Source: Alphaproteobacteria bacterium
GTDB taxonomy: Bacteria > Pseudomonadota > Alphaproteobacteria > Sphingomonadales > Sphingomonadaceae
Direction of reading: 5' to 3'
NCBI GenBank assembly: GCA_018830415.1
Contig: JAHJSJ010000184.1
Span: 1 to 19,318, forward strand
DNA length: 19,318 nucleotides
Of the stretch, positions 1 to 6,950 are shown one piece after another. The notes below the pieces were generated by a model. It saw only the letters and a program-made list of their open reading frames with translations. It had not been told where the DNA came from and searched no databases. A program made the translations under genes and the position numbers. The number at the start of each line of letters is the position of its first letter. The first letter of the stretch is position 1.

Positions 1-682
1 CAAGCGTCGCCACCGCGTGCAACGCCTTGAGCCGATCTGCCCCGGCATCGCTGGCGAAGGTGCCGCGCGGGCGGAAAATCGCCTCGTCCGGCCCATTTGC
101 CCAATCTTCGGGCACCACCACTTCGCTTGGGCCAATCCGCGCCAGCGCCGCGCCGAGCATTTCGGGCGCGCATTCCTCCAGCACCATTGCGCCGGTTGAA
201 ACATCGCAGGCGGCGATCCCGATTGCCCCGCGCAATTCCGCCAGCGCAACCAGCACATTGGCGCGGCGCGGTTCGAGCAGCGCCTCCTCGGTCAAAGTCC
301 CGGCGGTAACCAGCCGCACAATCGCCCGCCCCACCAGCACCTTGGACGATGGCGTGCCTTCGCGCTTCGCCCGCGCCCTGGCTTCATCGGGCGTTTCGAT
401 TTGTTCGGCAATCGCCACCCGGCAGCCCGCCCGGATCAGCCGCGCAAGATAGCCTTCCGCCGAATGCACCGGCACGCCGCACATCGGGATCGGCTGGCCA
501 TCATGTTCGCCCCGCGTGGTCAGCGCAATATCGAGAATTGCCGCTGCGGCCTTCGCATCGTCGAAGAACAGCTCGAAGAAATCGCCCATCCGATAGAACA
601 GCAGCGCGTCGCCCGCTTCCTCTCGCAGCGCGAGGTATTGCGCCATCATCGGGGTGGGTTTGGATTCGGTGGGCGCGGCCAT
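1..682 (-). CDS. mutS: DNA mismatch repair protein MutS, N-terminal part (runs off left edge)
   Basis: MutS binds base mismatches and small loops and starts methyl-independent or MutL-dependent repair in the cytoplasm. Translating the minus strand from the ATG at 682-680 gives about 227 open residues that continue past base 1. Near residues 28-40 it reads LFYRMGDFFELFFDDA, the MutS domain I signature. It contains the Phe-x-Glu mismatch-reading motif (F35, E37). MCGVPVHSAEGYLARLI follows at about 70-90, and IAEQIETP at about 97; both are typical of MutS domain I. The connector domain begins with VRLVTAGTLTEEALL. Only about a quarter of a normal MutS (roughly 850-900 residues) is in the window, so the ATPase domain is not seen. 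The Shine-Dalgarno match upstream (AGG) is weak. It is divergent from maeB with 154 bases between the starts. Confidence 0.95.
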   Translation of the reverse strand, partial: MAAPTESKPTPMMAQYLALREEAGDALLFYRMGDFFELFFDDAKAAAAILDIALTTRGEHDGQPIPMCGVPVHSAEGYLARLIRAGCRVAIAEQIETPDEARARAKREGTPSSKVLVGRAIVRLVTAGTLTEEALLEPRRANVLVALAELRGAIGIAACDVSTGAMVLEECAPEMLGAALARIGPSEVVVPEDWANGPDEAIFRPRGTFASDAGADRLKALHAVATL

Positions 683-773
683 AGCTGCATTGCCTAGACA
701 CCAGCGTTGCGATTCGGAATGTCTGCCCTTACGGATGTCCCCGGAGTTGCGTCATTTCCGCCCTTTCGCGGTG

Positions 774-800
774 CCGCCCTCCTCGCTAAGCGGGGGGCGG
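774..800. repeat. GC-rich inverted repeat upstream of maeB
   Basis: CCGCCCTCC (774-782) can pair with GGGGGGCGG (792-800), giving nine pairs with one T-G wobble and a 9-base loop. It ends 36 bases before the maeB start codon and lies in the 154-base divergent mutS-maeB spacer. No T-run follows on either side, so it is not a standard intrinsic terminator. It could be a hairpin in the maeB leader or an operator. Its function is unknown. Nothing else in the spacer is recognised. Confidence 0.4.
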
Positions 801-836
801 ATTTCGCCAAGCGCACACAAAAAGGGATCAGGCACC

Positions 837-3098
837 ATGGCCGAAGAGAACAAGGGTGGCTTCACCACCCGCGAGGCATTGTTCTATCACGAGACGATCC
901 GCCCCGGTAAGCTGGAGATCGTCGCGACCAAGCCGATGACTTCGCAGCGCGATCTCAGTCTCGCCTATTCGCCGGGCGTTGCTGCGCCGGTTGAAGCGAT
1001 CGCCGCCGATCCATCGCTCGCCGCGCGCTATACCGTCAAAGGCAATCTGGTCGGGGTCATTTCCAATGGCACTGCGATCCTCGGCCTCGGCAATCTCGGC
1101 GCGCTTGCTTCCAAGCCGGTGATGGAAGGCAAAGCGGTGCTGTTCAAGCGGTTTGCCGACGTGGACGTGTTCGATATCGAACTCGATACCGAAGACCCCG
1201 AAGCCTTCATCAATGCGGTCGCGCTGATGGAGCCGACCTTTGGGGGCATCAACCTTGAAGATATCAAAGCGCCCGAATGCTTCATCATCGAAGCGGCATT
1301 GCGCGAACGCATGAAGATCCCGGTGATGCATGATGATCAGCACGGCACCGCGATCATCACCGCGGCGGGCCTGCTCAACGCCTGCCACCTGACCGGGCGC
1401 GATTTTCGCGATGTGAAGGTGGTGGTCAACGGCGCAGGCGCGGCGGCGATTGCCTGCACCGCACTGATCAAGACGATGGGCGTGCGCCACGATAATGTGA
1501 TCATGTGTGACCGCACCGGCCCGATCACGCCGGGCCGCGCAGACGTGGATCAGTGGAAAAGCGCCCACGCGGTCGCCACTACCGCCACCAGTCTGGAAGA
1601 AGCGTTGGTGGGCGCGGATATCTTCCTCGGTCTGTCGGCAGCCGGTGCGCTGAAGCCCGAATGGGTGCGCAAGATGGCGGACAGGCCGATTATCTTTGCG
1701 ATGGCCAACCCGGTGCCCGAAATTATGCCCGACGCTGCCAAGGCTGTGCGCCCCGATGCGATCATCGCCACCGGGCGCAGCGATTTTCCCAATCAGGTCA
1801 ATAATGTGCTGGGCTTCCCGTTCATCTTTCGCGGCGCGCTGGATGTGCAGGCGACCACCATCAACGAAGAGATGAAAGTCGCCGCAGCCGAGGCGATTGC
1901 CGAACTCGCCCGTCGCAGCGTGCCCGAAGAGGTCGCGTCGGCCTATGGCAAGAACCACAAGTTCGGCACCGATTACATCATCCCCGCCCCGTTTGATCCG
2001 CGCCTGATCGAAGTCGTGTCGTCCGCCGTGGCCAAGGCAGCGATGGATTCGGGCGTGGCGCGCGCGCGGATCGACGATTTCGACGCCTATCGCATCCAGC
2101 TGCGTTCGCGCCTCAACCCCACCACCTCGGTGCTGAGCGGGGTTTACGAAGTCGCCAAGGCCCATCCCAAACGCATGGTGTTTGCCGAAGCCGAAGAAGA
2201 AGTGGTGCTGCGCGCCGCGATCCAGTTCCGCGATTTCGGCTATGGCACGCCGATCCTCGTGGGGCGCACCAAGGCGGTGGTCGACAAGCTGCATCAGCTT
2301 TCGGTGTCCGATCCCGGCAGCTTTGAAATCCAGAACTCGGCCGATAGCGAACACGTGCCCGCGATGGTCGATTTCCTCTACAAGCGGCTGCAACGGCGCG
2401 GCTTTACCGAACGTGACGTGCGCCGGATGGTCAATCAGGAACGCAACGTGTTCGCCTCGCTGCTGGTGGCGCTGGGCCACGGCGACGGGATGATTACCGG
2501 CATGACCCGCACCTTTGCGCAAACCGTGCGCGAGGTGAACCTGGTGCTCGATCACAAGGACGGCGCGGTGCCGTTCGGCGTTCACATGATGATCGGCAAG
2601 AACCACACCACCTTCCTCGCCGATACCACCATCAACGAACGCCCCAACGCAGCCGAACTTGCCCATATCGCCCGCGAAACCGCAGCGGTTGCGCGGCGCA
2701 TGGGGCACGAACCGCGCGTCGCGTTCCTCAGCTATTCGACCTTCGGCAACCCGTCGGGCCAATGGCTGGGCAATATTCGTGAAGCGGTGGCGATCCTTGA
2801 TCGTGAGGAGCCCGGCTTTGAATATGAAGGCGAAATGGCACCCGATGCCGCGCTTAACCCCAGGGTGATGGAGCTATACCCGTTCAGCCGCCTGTCCGGC
2901 CCGGCCAATGTGCTGATCATGCCGGGGCTGCAATCGGCCAACCTTTCGGCCAAGCTGCTGCGCGAATTGGGCAGCAACGCCACCATCGGCCCGATGATGA
3001 TCGGCATGGAAAAGCCGGTGCAGATCGTGCCGATGACCGCGACTGTGCCCGATGTGCTGACGCTGGCGGTGCTGGCGGGCGCGGGGGTTGTGGGGTGA
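837..3098 (+). CDS. maeB: NADP-dependent malic enzyme with C-terminal phosphotransacetylase-like domain
   Basis: The enzyme oxidatively decarboxylates malate to pyruvate, normally with NADP+ and a divalent metal, linking the TCA cycle to pyruvate and NADPH supply. The product is 753 residues, the usual size of MaeB-type fused enzymes. The malic N-terminal domain spans about 15-150 with SPGVAAPVEAI. MHDDQHGTAII (residues 164-174) carries metal/substrate acidic residues. A Rossmann motif NGAGAAAIACTALI starts at residue 198, and RSDFPNQVNN follows near 316-325. From about residue 430 the sequence is phosphotransacetylase-like (VFAEAEEEVVLRAA, HGDGMITGMTRT). In known MaeB proteins this domain is regulatory and binds acetyl-CoA. 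The ATG at 837 is preferred over an open upstream extension from 654, because family N-termini start here with MAEENKGGFTTREAL and the extension is of poor composition. An antisense open frame of 644 codons over this gene is a GC-codon shadow. Confidence 0.95.
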   Translation: MAEENKGGFTTREALFYHETIRPGKLEIVATKPMTSQRDLSLAYSPGVAAPVEAIAADPSLAARYTVKGNLVGVISNGTAILGLGNLGALASKPVMEGKAVLFKRFADVDVFDIELDTEDPEAFINAVALMEPTFGGINLEDIKAPECFIIEAALRERMKIPVMHDDQHGTAIITAAGLLNACHLTGRDFRDVKVVVNGAGAAAIACTALIKTMGVRHDNVIMCDRTGPITPGRADVDQWKSAHAVATTATSLEEALVGADIFLGLSAAGALKPEWVRKMADRPIIFAMANPVPEIMPDAAKAVRPDAIIATGRSDFPNQVNNVLGFPFIFRGALDVQATTINEEMKVAAAEAIAELARRSVPEEVASAYGKNHKFGTDYIIPAPFDPRLIEVVSSAVAKAAMDSGVARARIDDFDAYRIQLRSRLNPTTSVLSGVYEVAKAHPKRMVFAEAEEEVVLRAAIQFRDFGYGTPILVGRTKAVVDKLHQLSVSDPGSFEIQNSADSEHVPAMVDFLYKRLQRRGFTERDVRRMVNQERNVFASLLVALGHGDGMITGMTRTFAQTVREVNLVLDHKDGAVPFGVHMMIGKNHTTFLADTTINERPNAAELAHIARETAAVARRMGHEPRVAFLSYSTFGNPSGQWLGNIREAVAILDREEPGFEYEGEMAPDAALNPRVMELYPFSRLSGPANVLIMPGLQSANLSAKLLRELGSNATIGPMMIGMEKPVQIVPMTATVPDVLTLAVLAGAGVVG

Positions 3099-3133
3099 CC
3101 CAGAATGGCCGGAAAGCGCTCTAGCCCCCGCCC

Positions 3134-3952
3134 TTAGGCGGCGAGGCGCCAGCGGTAGGTTATGTTGACCCGGTCTGACAGCAGCAGATAGGGCAGCCAT
3201 ACCGCGATGCTGATCGCGACCTTCTGGAGGTTGCCTTCGAGCAGGCTGACCAGCGGTTCCACCACATTGTGGGGCAGGGACCCGATCCGGGAAATCTGAT
3301 CCGCGATCATCATCTGCATGACGATATCGGTCAGCCATACGAACAACAGCATCCGCGGGAACAGCGGAATGTTGCGCAGCGCCATCACGAAGGCGACCAT
3401 GTAGAAAAAGTTCATCACGATCACGTCCAGCGCCATCACCACGAACATCGCCATCGCCCAATCGGGGGCGTGGGCGCTCATCGCGGGGATCGCCAGAAAG
3501 AATTCGCCGCTGCGGATCACCACGTTGATCATCAGGCCGATCAGCAGCGATGCCAGAAAGCCGACCGGGCCGAACATCGGATGCTGGCGGGCTTCATCGG
3601 CGCTGACCCTTTGCCATTTGCCGATGAAGGCCAGGTGGAAATCGGGCCGCTGGCGCGCGTATTTGCCGGAATAGGCGGAACGGGCGATCAGATAGCCCGC
3701 AATCGGGGCGGCGATGATCGCGCCGTAAATCATCACCATCGGCCATGCATCCCCGGCGTTATCGACCGGGGTGGCGGAAAAGGTCATGCGCAACGCCGCC
3801 GCGATCCCGGCAAATGCCACCCATCCCGCGGCCATCCATACCATGTTGCGCGAAAGGAACGGGGGGATGGCGATACTGCGTTGATAGACCGAGCGGCTCC
3901 ACCCGGAAAACCAGCTGTGAAAAGCACGGCATGCGGCGTTCAGGTAAGCCAA
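3134..3952 (-). CDS. Multi-pass inner-membrane protein of unknown function
   Basis: I cannot assign a function. The product is 272 residues, read from the ATG at 3952-3950. About six hydrophobic segments are visible at roughly 36-57, 71-90, 126-147, 165-190, 199-217 and 243-259. The first 35 residues are aromatic and basic. A soluble loop around 92-125 contains YSGKYARQRPDFHLAF and KWQRVSADEARQHPMFG. The C-terminal pattern of a last membrane helix followed by LLSDRVNITYRWRL resembles the end of DUF2569/YdgK-type proteins, but this is a tentative impression. It is convergent with maeB (35 bases between stops, with a short CCGCC/GGCGG hairpin over its own stop) and divergent from the flp gene. 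No catalytic motif is seen. It is probably a standalone gene. Confidence 0.75.
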   Translation of the reverse strand: MAYLNAACRAFHSWFSGWSRSVYQRSIAIPPFLSRNMVWMAAGWVAFAGIAAALRMTFSATPVDNAGDAWPMVMIYGAIIAAPIAGYLIARSAYSGKYARQRPDFHLAFIGKWQRVSADEARQHPMFGPVGFLASLLIGLMINVVIRSGEFFLAIPAMSAHAPDWAMAMFVVMALDVIVMNFFYMVAFVMALRNIPLFPRMLLFVWLTDIVMQMMIADQISRIGSLPHNVVEPLVSLLEGNLQKVAISIAVWLPYLLLSDRVNITYRWRLAA

Positions 3953-4077
3953 GGTTTCCTCCGACCGGTTTCACGCCGCCTGCGATTCGCGAATCGGCAC
4001 GAAAATCGGTGCTGAAGCCGGGGGCGATTCGTTTCAGGCGATGAAAACTGGTTTAGAATGAAACACCTTCCGGCCAG

Positions 4078-4094
4078 TTAATTGATACGTTAAC
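4078..4094 (+). promoter_or_regulatory. Paired TTAA elements, weak CtrA-type candidate
   Basis: TTAA at 4078-4081 and TTAAC at 4090-4094 are separated by 8 bases. The known CtrA box is TTAA-N7-TTAA, so the spacing is off by one. It is listed because it sits 25 bases from a better candidate and upstream of a pilin gene. Confidence 0.2.
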
Positions 4095-4102
4095 CCAGCG
4101 CA

Positions 4103-4122
4103 TTAACAAAGTTTTTTGTTAA
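4103..4122. repeat. 8-bp inverted repeat in the flp upstream region
   Basis: TTAACAAA (4103-4110) and TTTGTTAA (4115-4122) are exact reverse complements around a 4-base centre. An A+T-rich dyad about 250 bases before the pilin start is a plausible regulator binding site. Its right arm overlaps the CtrA-like element at 4119. Confidence 0.4.
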
Positions 4123-4134
4123 CACCTTGATAAC
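4119..4134 (+). promoter_or_regulatory. CtrA-like binding site upstream of flp
   Basis: The sequence TTAA-CACCTTG-ATAAC has the exact 7-base spacer of the alphaproteobacterial CtrA recognition sequence TTAA-N7-TTAA, with one mismatch in the second half-site. It lies about 240 bases before the flp start. CtrA is known to control the pilA pilin gene in Caulobacter, so cell-cycle control of this pilus is plausible. TTAA is common in A+T-rich DNA, so chance remains possible. Confidence 0.35.
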
Positions 4135-4269
4135 CAAACAACTTTGTTTTTTGCTTAATAAATCGTTGCCCCGTGCAGCAAACCGCAGCATTATGAAGGC
4201 GTTCGGGGGGATCTGAACAAACGGGGGCACGGGTAACGTGTTCTTTCAAAAAAATAACATGGTCGTGCA

Positions 4270-4348
4270 TCCCTAAAGGGAAGATTCCTTCGGCAGGCGT
4301 CCCGCCGGCGAGACCGGTCTGGCGTGTTTTCAATCGGCCACAATGGCC
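4270..4348 (+). promoter_or_regulatory. Run of inverted repeats in the presumed flp mRNA leader
   Basis: Within 80 bases there are five short dyads: TCCC/GGGA around TAAA (4270-4281), GGAA/TTCC (4279-4288, competing with the first), GGCG/CGCC around TCC (4296-4306), the perfect 10-bp palindrome AGACCGGTCT (4311-4320), and GGCCA/TGGCC around CAA (4336-4348). The last ends 11 bases before the AAGGA ribosome site. Mutually exclusive pairings suggest a folded or switchable 5' leader. It does not match a riboswitch class I know. Confidence 0.35.
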
Positions 4349-4371
4349 TTCTGATACGTAAGGACTGTAAC

Positions 4372-4557
4372 ATGACAAATCTGATCAAGAATTTCCTTAA
4401 CGACGAAGCCGGCGCTTCGGCTGCTGAATATGCCCTGCTTCTGGCGATCATCGGCATTGGTATTGCTGTTGCTGCCGGTGCGCTCGGAACCGCGATCACG
4501 GGAGCGCTGAATAACGCTGCTACCACCATCACTACCGGGACTCCCCCGGCAGCGTAA
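4372..4557 (+). CDS. flp: Flp/Fap-type pilin, major subunit of the Tad pilus
   Basis: This is the 61-residue prepilin of the type IVc Tad pilus. The leader MTNLIKNFLNDEAG ends at Gly14. The mature protein begins ASAAEYALLLAII, with the conserved Glu at +5 (E19) and the following Tyr typical of Flp pilins. A hydrophobic segment spans about 21-45, followed by a short Thr/Pro/Ala tail. Mature length is about 47 residues, normal for the family. The ATG at 4372 is chosen over an in-frame ATG at 4324 because it gives the canonical leader and has TAAGGA seven bases upstream. It is separated from cpaB by a strong hairpin, so it is probably made in excess of the assembly proteins, as expected of the main subunit. 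Cleavage would be by the CpaA peptidase encoded at 15174. Confidence 0.95.
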   Translation: MTNLIKNFLNDEAGASAAEYALLLAIIGIGIAVAAGALGTAITGALNNAATTITTGTPPAA

Positions 4558-4565
4558 GAGAGGCG

Positions 4566-4600
4566 AGGATCCGTGCAGCACGCGCTGCACGGATCCTTTT
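4566..4600 (+). terminator. Strong hairpin with T-run between flp and cpaB
   Basis: GGATCCGTGCAGC (4567-4579) is the exact reverse complement of GCTGCACGGATCC (4584-4596). The outer A4566-T4597 pair extends the stem to 14 bp, around a 4-base loop ACGC, and TTTT follows directly. It begins 9 bases after the flp stop. It fits a Rho-independent terminator that lets only part of transcription reach cpaB, or a stabilising 3' end for a short flp mRNA. Confidence 0.8.
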
Positions 4601-4632
4601 CTATTGGGTGTGCGTTACTAGGGGGGCGGCAG

Positions 4633-5535
4633 GTGCAAAATCGAAATATCTTTATCGTGATCGGCGCACTTGTGATCGCCGCCTTTACGGTGTTTCTGGT
4701 CAACGCCTACCTGACAGGCGTTCAACAGAGCGTCGAGCGGCAGGCAGAAACGCAAGACGTAACGCCGATTGTCGTCGCCACCCAGCCGCTCGATTTTGGT
4801 GATCCGCTCACGCCTGAAAATGTCAGGCTCCAGAACTTCCCCGCCAACTCGGTTCCGCAAGGCGCGTTCCCCACAGTAAGGGCAGCGCTGGCCGATAACC
4901 GCGTGGCGCTGCGCCCGATTGTGCCGGGTGAACCGGTGCTGGCTGACAAGGTCAGCGGCGCCAGCGGCCGCGCCGTGCTCGCCGCCAATCTGCCCGAAGG
5001 CATGCGCGCCGTCGCCATCCCGGTGACAGAAGTGACCGGGGTTTCCGGATTCGTGCGCCCCGGCGATACAGTCGATGTCATCATGACCCGCCAAATCCCC
5101 GGTGACGGGGCAGAGGCCAGCGATCTGATGTCCGACATCATCCTTGAACGGATCAAAGTGCTCGCCATAGATCAGGTCGCCAACGAAGGCGCGACCGAGG
5201 CGCAGGTGGGCAAAACCGCAGTGCTGGAAGTTGACCCGCTACAGGCCCAGCAACTGGCCATCGGAACCAAGCTTGGCACGCTCAGCCTGGCGCTGCGCAA
5301 TGTCGAATCGCAGGAAGAAACCAAGGGCCGCACCCTGACCAACCGCGATGTTGGCAATGCGCGGCTGTATATCCGCAAACGCCCGACCCAGCAGGCGCCT
5401 TCGATGGCCCAGCCCGGCGCCATCGCGCAGGCCGGCGGCGCAATGGCGCGGCCCATGCCCAGCGGGCCAAGCATGACGATTTATCGCGGCGTTGAAGGCC
5501 AGGCCTACCCGGTCAACCTTCTGGGGGGGAGATAG
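4633..5535 (+). CDS. cpaB: Tad pilus assembly protein CpaB (RcpC)
   Basis: CpaB/RcpC is a periplasmic, membrane-anchored Tad component thought to work with the secretin and modify or stabilise the pilus channel. The 300-residue product has an N-terminal membrane segment (about 5-27, NIFIVIGALVIAAFTVFLV). A SAF-like domain follows at about 46-108 (VVATQPLDFGDPLTPENVRL, then VPGEPVLADKV), then an RcpC domain at about 118-225 (GVSGFVRPGDTVDVIMT). The tail is Pro/Ala/Gln-rich. I chose the GTG at 4633, preceded by a GGGGGGCGG-type ribosome site. An in-frame GTG at 4573 lies inside the terminator hairpin and would place 20 unlikely residues before the membrane anchor. It is followed 5 bases later by cpaC, with the ribosome site for cpaC (GGGGGGAGA) overlapping its end. 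Confidence 0.92.
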   Translation: MQNRNIFIVIGALVIAAFTVFLVNAYLTGVQQSVERQAETQDVTPIVVATQPLDFGDPLTPENVRLQNFPANSVPQGAFPTVRAALADNRVALRPIVPGEPVLADKVSGASGRAVLAANLPEGMRAVAIPVTEVTGVSGFVRPGDTVDVIMTRQIPGDGAEASDLMSDIILERIKVLAIDQVANEGATEAQVGKTAVLEVDPLQAQQLAIGTKLGTLSLALRNVESQEETKGRTLTNRDVGNARLYIRKRPTQQAPSMAQPGAIAQAGGAMARPMPSGPSMTIYRGVEGQAYPVNLLGGR

Positions 5536-5540
5536 GGATC

Positions 5541-6950
5541 ATGAAGAATATTCTGGCAGCGGCCCTGCTGGCATCAGCCACGCTGGTCGCGGTTCCCGCA
5601 CAGGCCCAATCTTCGGGCGCGGATATCCACGCAGGCGAAATCGAAGTGGCGATCAACAAAAGCCAGATCGTCACCGCCGACCGCGCGATTGACCGCGCGA
5701 TGATCGGCAGTGAAGCAATTGCCGATGTTCTGCCGGTGTCCGACCGGTCAATCTACATCCTCGGCAAATCGGTCGGCACGACCAGCCTCACGCTGTATGA
5801 CAAGATGAACCGCGTGATCGCGGTGATGGACATTTCGGTTGGCCCCGATGTGGAATCGCTGCGCACCCAGCTTGATGAAATGTTCCCCGGCCAGACGATT
5901 GATGCGCGCCTGACCAACGGCAAACTGATGCTGTCGGGCACGGTCAAGGATGCAGGCGTCGCCAGCCGCGCGGCCCGCCTTGCCAGCGCGTTTGCGGGCG
6001 ATGAAGTGATCAACATGCTGTCACTCGGCAGCCCGCAGCAGGTGATGCTGGAAGTCCGCTTTGCCGAAGTGAACCGCACGGTCGGCGAAAAGCTCGGCGT
6101 CAGCGGTTTTGCCAACTCGCTTGGCGGCAGTTTCCGCGGCGTGACCGGCAGCGGCGCCTCGGCGCGCTCGGATGGGCTGGGGGGCAATCAGCTCGGCATC
6201 GATCCGATCCTCGACAATTTCGGCATTTTCAGCGCGCTGTTCAGCATTGGCGATGTCGATATCGAAGCCTTCCTCAACGCACTCGAAGAACAGGGCATGT
6301 CCAAAACCCTGGCGGAACCGACACTGGTTGCGCTGTCGGGCGAAAAGGCATCCTTTCTTGCAGGCGGCGAATTTCCGATCCCGGTTGTGCAGGGCGGCAA
6401 TTCCAGCGGCGGCACCGGCGGCGGTCAGGCGATCACGGTTGAGTTCAAATCCTTTGGCGTCAGTCTGGGTTTCACCCCGACCGTGCTGGGCGACAATCTT
6501 ATCAACCTGATCGTGGAGCCGGAAGTCAGCTCGCTCGACCCTTCGGCTTCGGTCACGATCAATGGCCTGACCATTCCGGGCCTGCAAACCCGGCGCGCGT
6601 CCACCACGCTGGAACTGCGCGACGGGGAAAGCTTTGTTCTTGGCGGGCTGCTGCGCACCGAGTTTCAGACCAATGTCCAGCAATTGCCGATCCTCGGGTC
6701 GATCCCGATCATCGGTTCGCTGTTCCGGTCAACCCAGTTCCAGAAGGGCGAAACCGAACTGCTGATCGTGGTCACGCCGCGTCTGGTGCGGCCGATCCGC
6801 CCCGATCAGGTGCAGCTGCCAACCGATCGCGTGGCCGATCCCGATGCGGTTGAAACGCTGTTGTTCGGTCAGGATTACAAGCCCAAGACGCTGCCACCAG
6901 CCGCGCCTGCGGGGCAACCGCGCACTCAGGGAGACGGCTATGAATATTGA
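5541..6950 (+). CDS. cpaC: Tad pilus outer-membrane secretin CpaC (RcpA)
   Basis: This forms the outer-membrane channel through which the Flp pilus passes. The 469-residue product has a Sec signal peptide (MKNILAAALL to AQA, cleavage near A22). A secretin-pilus N domain spans about 30-100 (EVAINKSQIVTADRAI, SIYILGKSVGTTSLTLYD). A BON-like domain spans about 102-168, and the secretin core about 172-425. The core includes VMLEVRFAEVNR, LELRDGESFVLGGLL (from residue 357), LPILGSIPIIGSLFRS and ELLIVVTPRLVRP. A Gly/Ser-rich loop SSGGTGGG lies near residue 290. Length is normal for CpaC. The last 11 bases overlap the start of the following lipoprotein gene, implying translational coupling. Confidence 0.95.
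   Translation: MKNILAAALLASATLVAVPAQAQSSGADIHAGEIEVAINKSQIVTADRAIDRAMIGSEAIADVLPVSDRSIYILGKSVGTTSLTLYDKMNRVIAVMDISVGPDVESLRTQLDEMFPGQTIDARLTNGKLMLSGTVKDAGVASRAARLASAFAGDEVINMLSLGSPQQVMLEVRFAEVNRTVGEKLGVSGFANSLGGSFRGVTGSGASARSDGLGGNQLGIDPILDNFGIFSALFSIGDVDIEAFLNALEEQGMSKTLAEPTLVALSGEKASFLAGGEFPIPVVQGGNSSGGTGGGQAITVEFKSFGVSLGFTPTVLGDNLINLIVEPEVSSLDPSASVTINGLTIPGLQTRRASTTLELRDGESFVLGGLLRTEFQTNVQQLPILGSIPIIGSLFRSTQFQKGETELLIVVTPRLVRPIRPDQVQLPTDRVADPDAVETLLFGQDYKPKTLPPAAPAGQPRTQGDGYEY

Larger units (their letters stand above)
3953..4371. other. AT-rich intergenic control region between the membrane-protein gene and flp
   Basis: This is the only stretch over 300 bases without a gene. The part from about 4040 to 4165 is much richer in A+T than the rest of the window and carries five TTAA elements (4078, 4090, 4103, 4119, 4155). 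The part from 4262 to 4348 has several short inverted repeats. Open frames here are short and lack coding character. It must contain the promoter for flp and, on the other strand, for the membrane-protein gene. I could not pick a convincing -35/-10 pair. Confidence 0.6.

Noticed and set aside
17..701. Several plus-strand open frames over the left edge
   Set aside because: All lie opposite the clear mutS frame and have Arg/Pro/Ser-rich shadow composition.
828..2762. A 644-codon open frame antisense to maeB
   Set aside because: Codon-phase shadow typical of GC-rich genes; composition is His/Gly/Arg/Asp-rich with no family signature, and maeB on the other strand is unambiguous.
3128..3141. CCGCC/GGCGG hairpin between maeB and the membrane-protein gene as a terminator
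   Set aside because: Five-bp stem overlapping the stop codon of the minus-strand gene, without a T-run; too weak to call.
4192..4262. Sigma-54 type promoter (GG-N10-GC) before flp
   Set aside because: GGGCACGGG-like sequence near 4226 lacks a GC at the right spacing; no convincing -24/-12 pair found.
4262..4348. Known riboswitch, especially c-di-GMP class I
   Set aside because: The conserved blocks of that class are not present; only generic inverted repeats are seen.
4103..4378. A 91-codon minus-strand frame in the AT-rich intergenic region
   Set aside because: Overlaps the flp leader and start, has no ribosome site that stands out and no protein-like pattern.
4573..4632. Upstream GTG start for CpaB
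   Set aside because: Lies inside the terminator hairpin; the extra 20 residues would precede the normal N-terminal membrane anchor. GTG 4633 with a G-rich ribosome site fits the family better.
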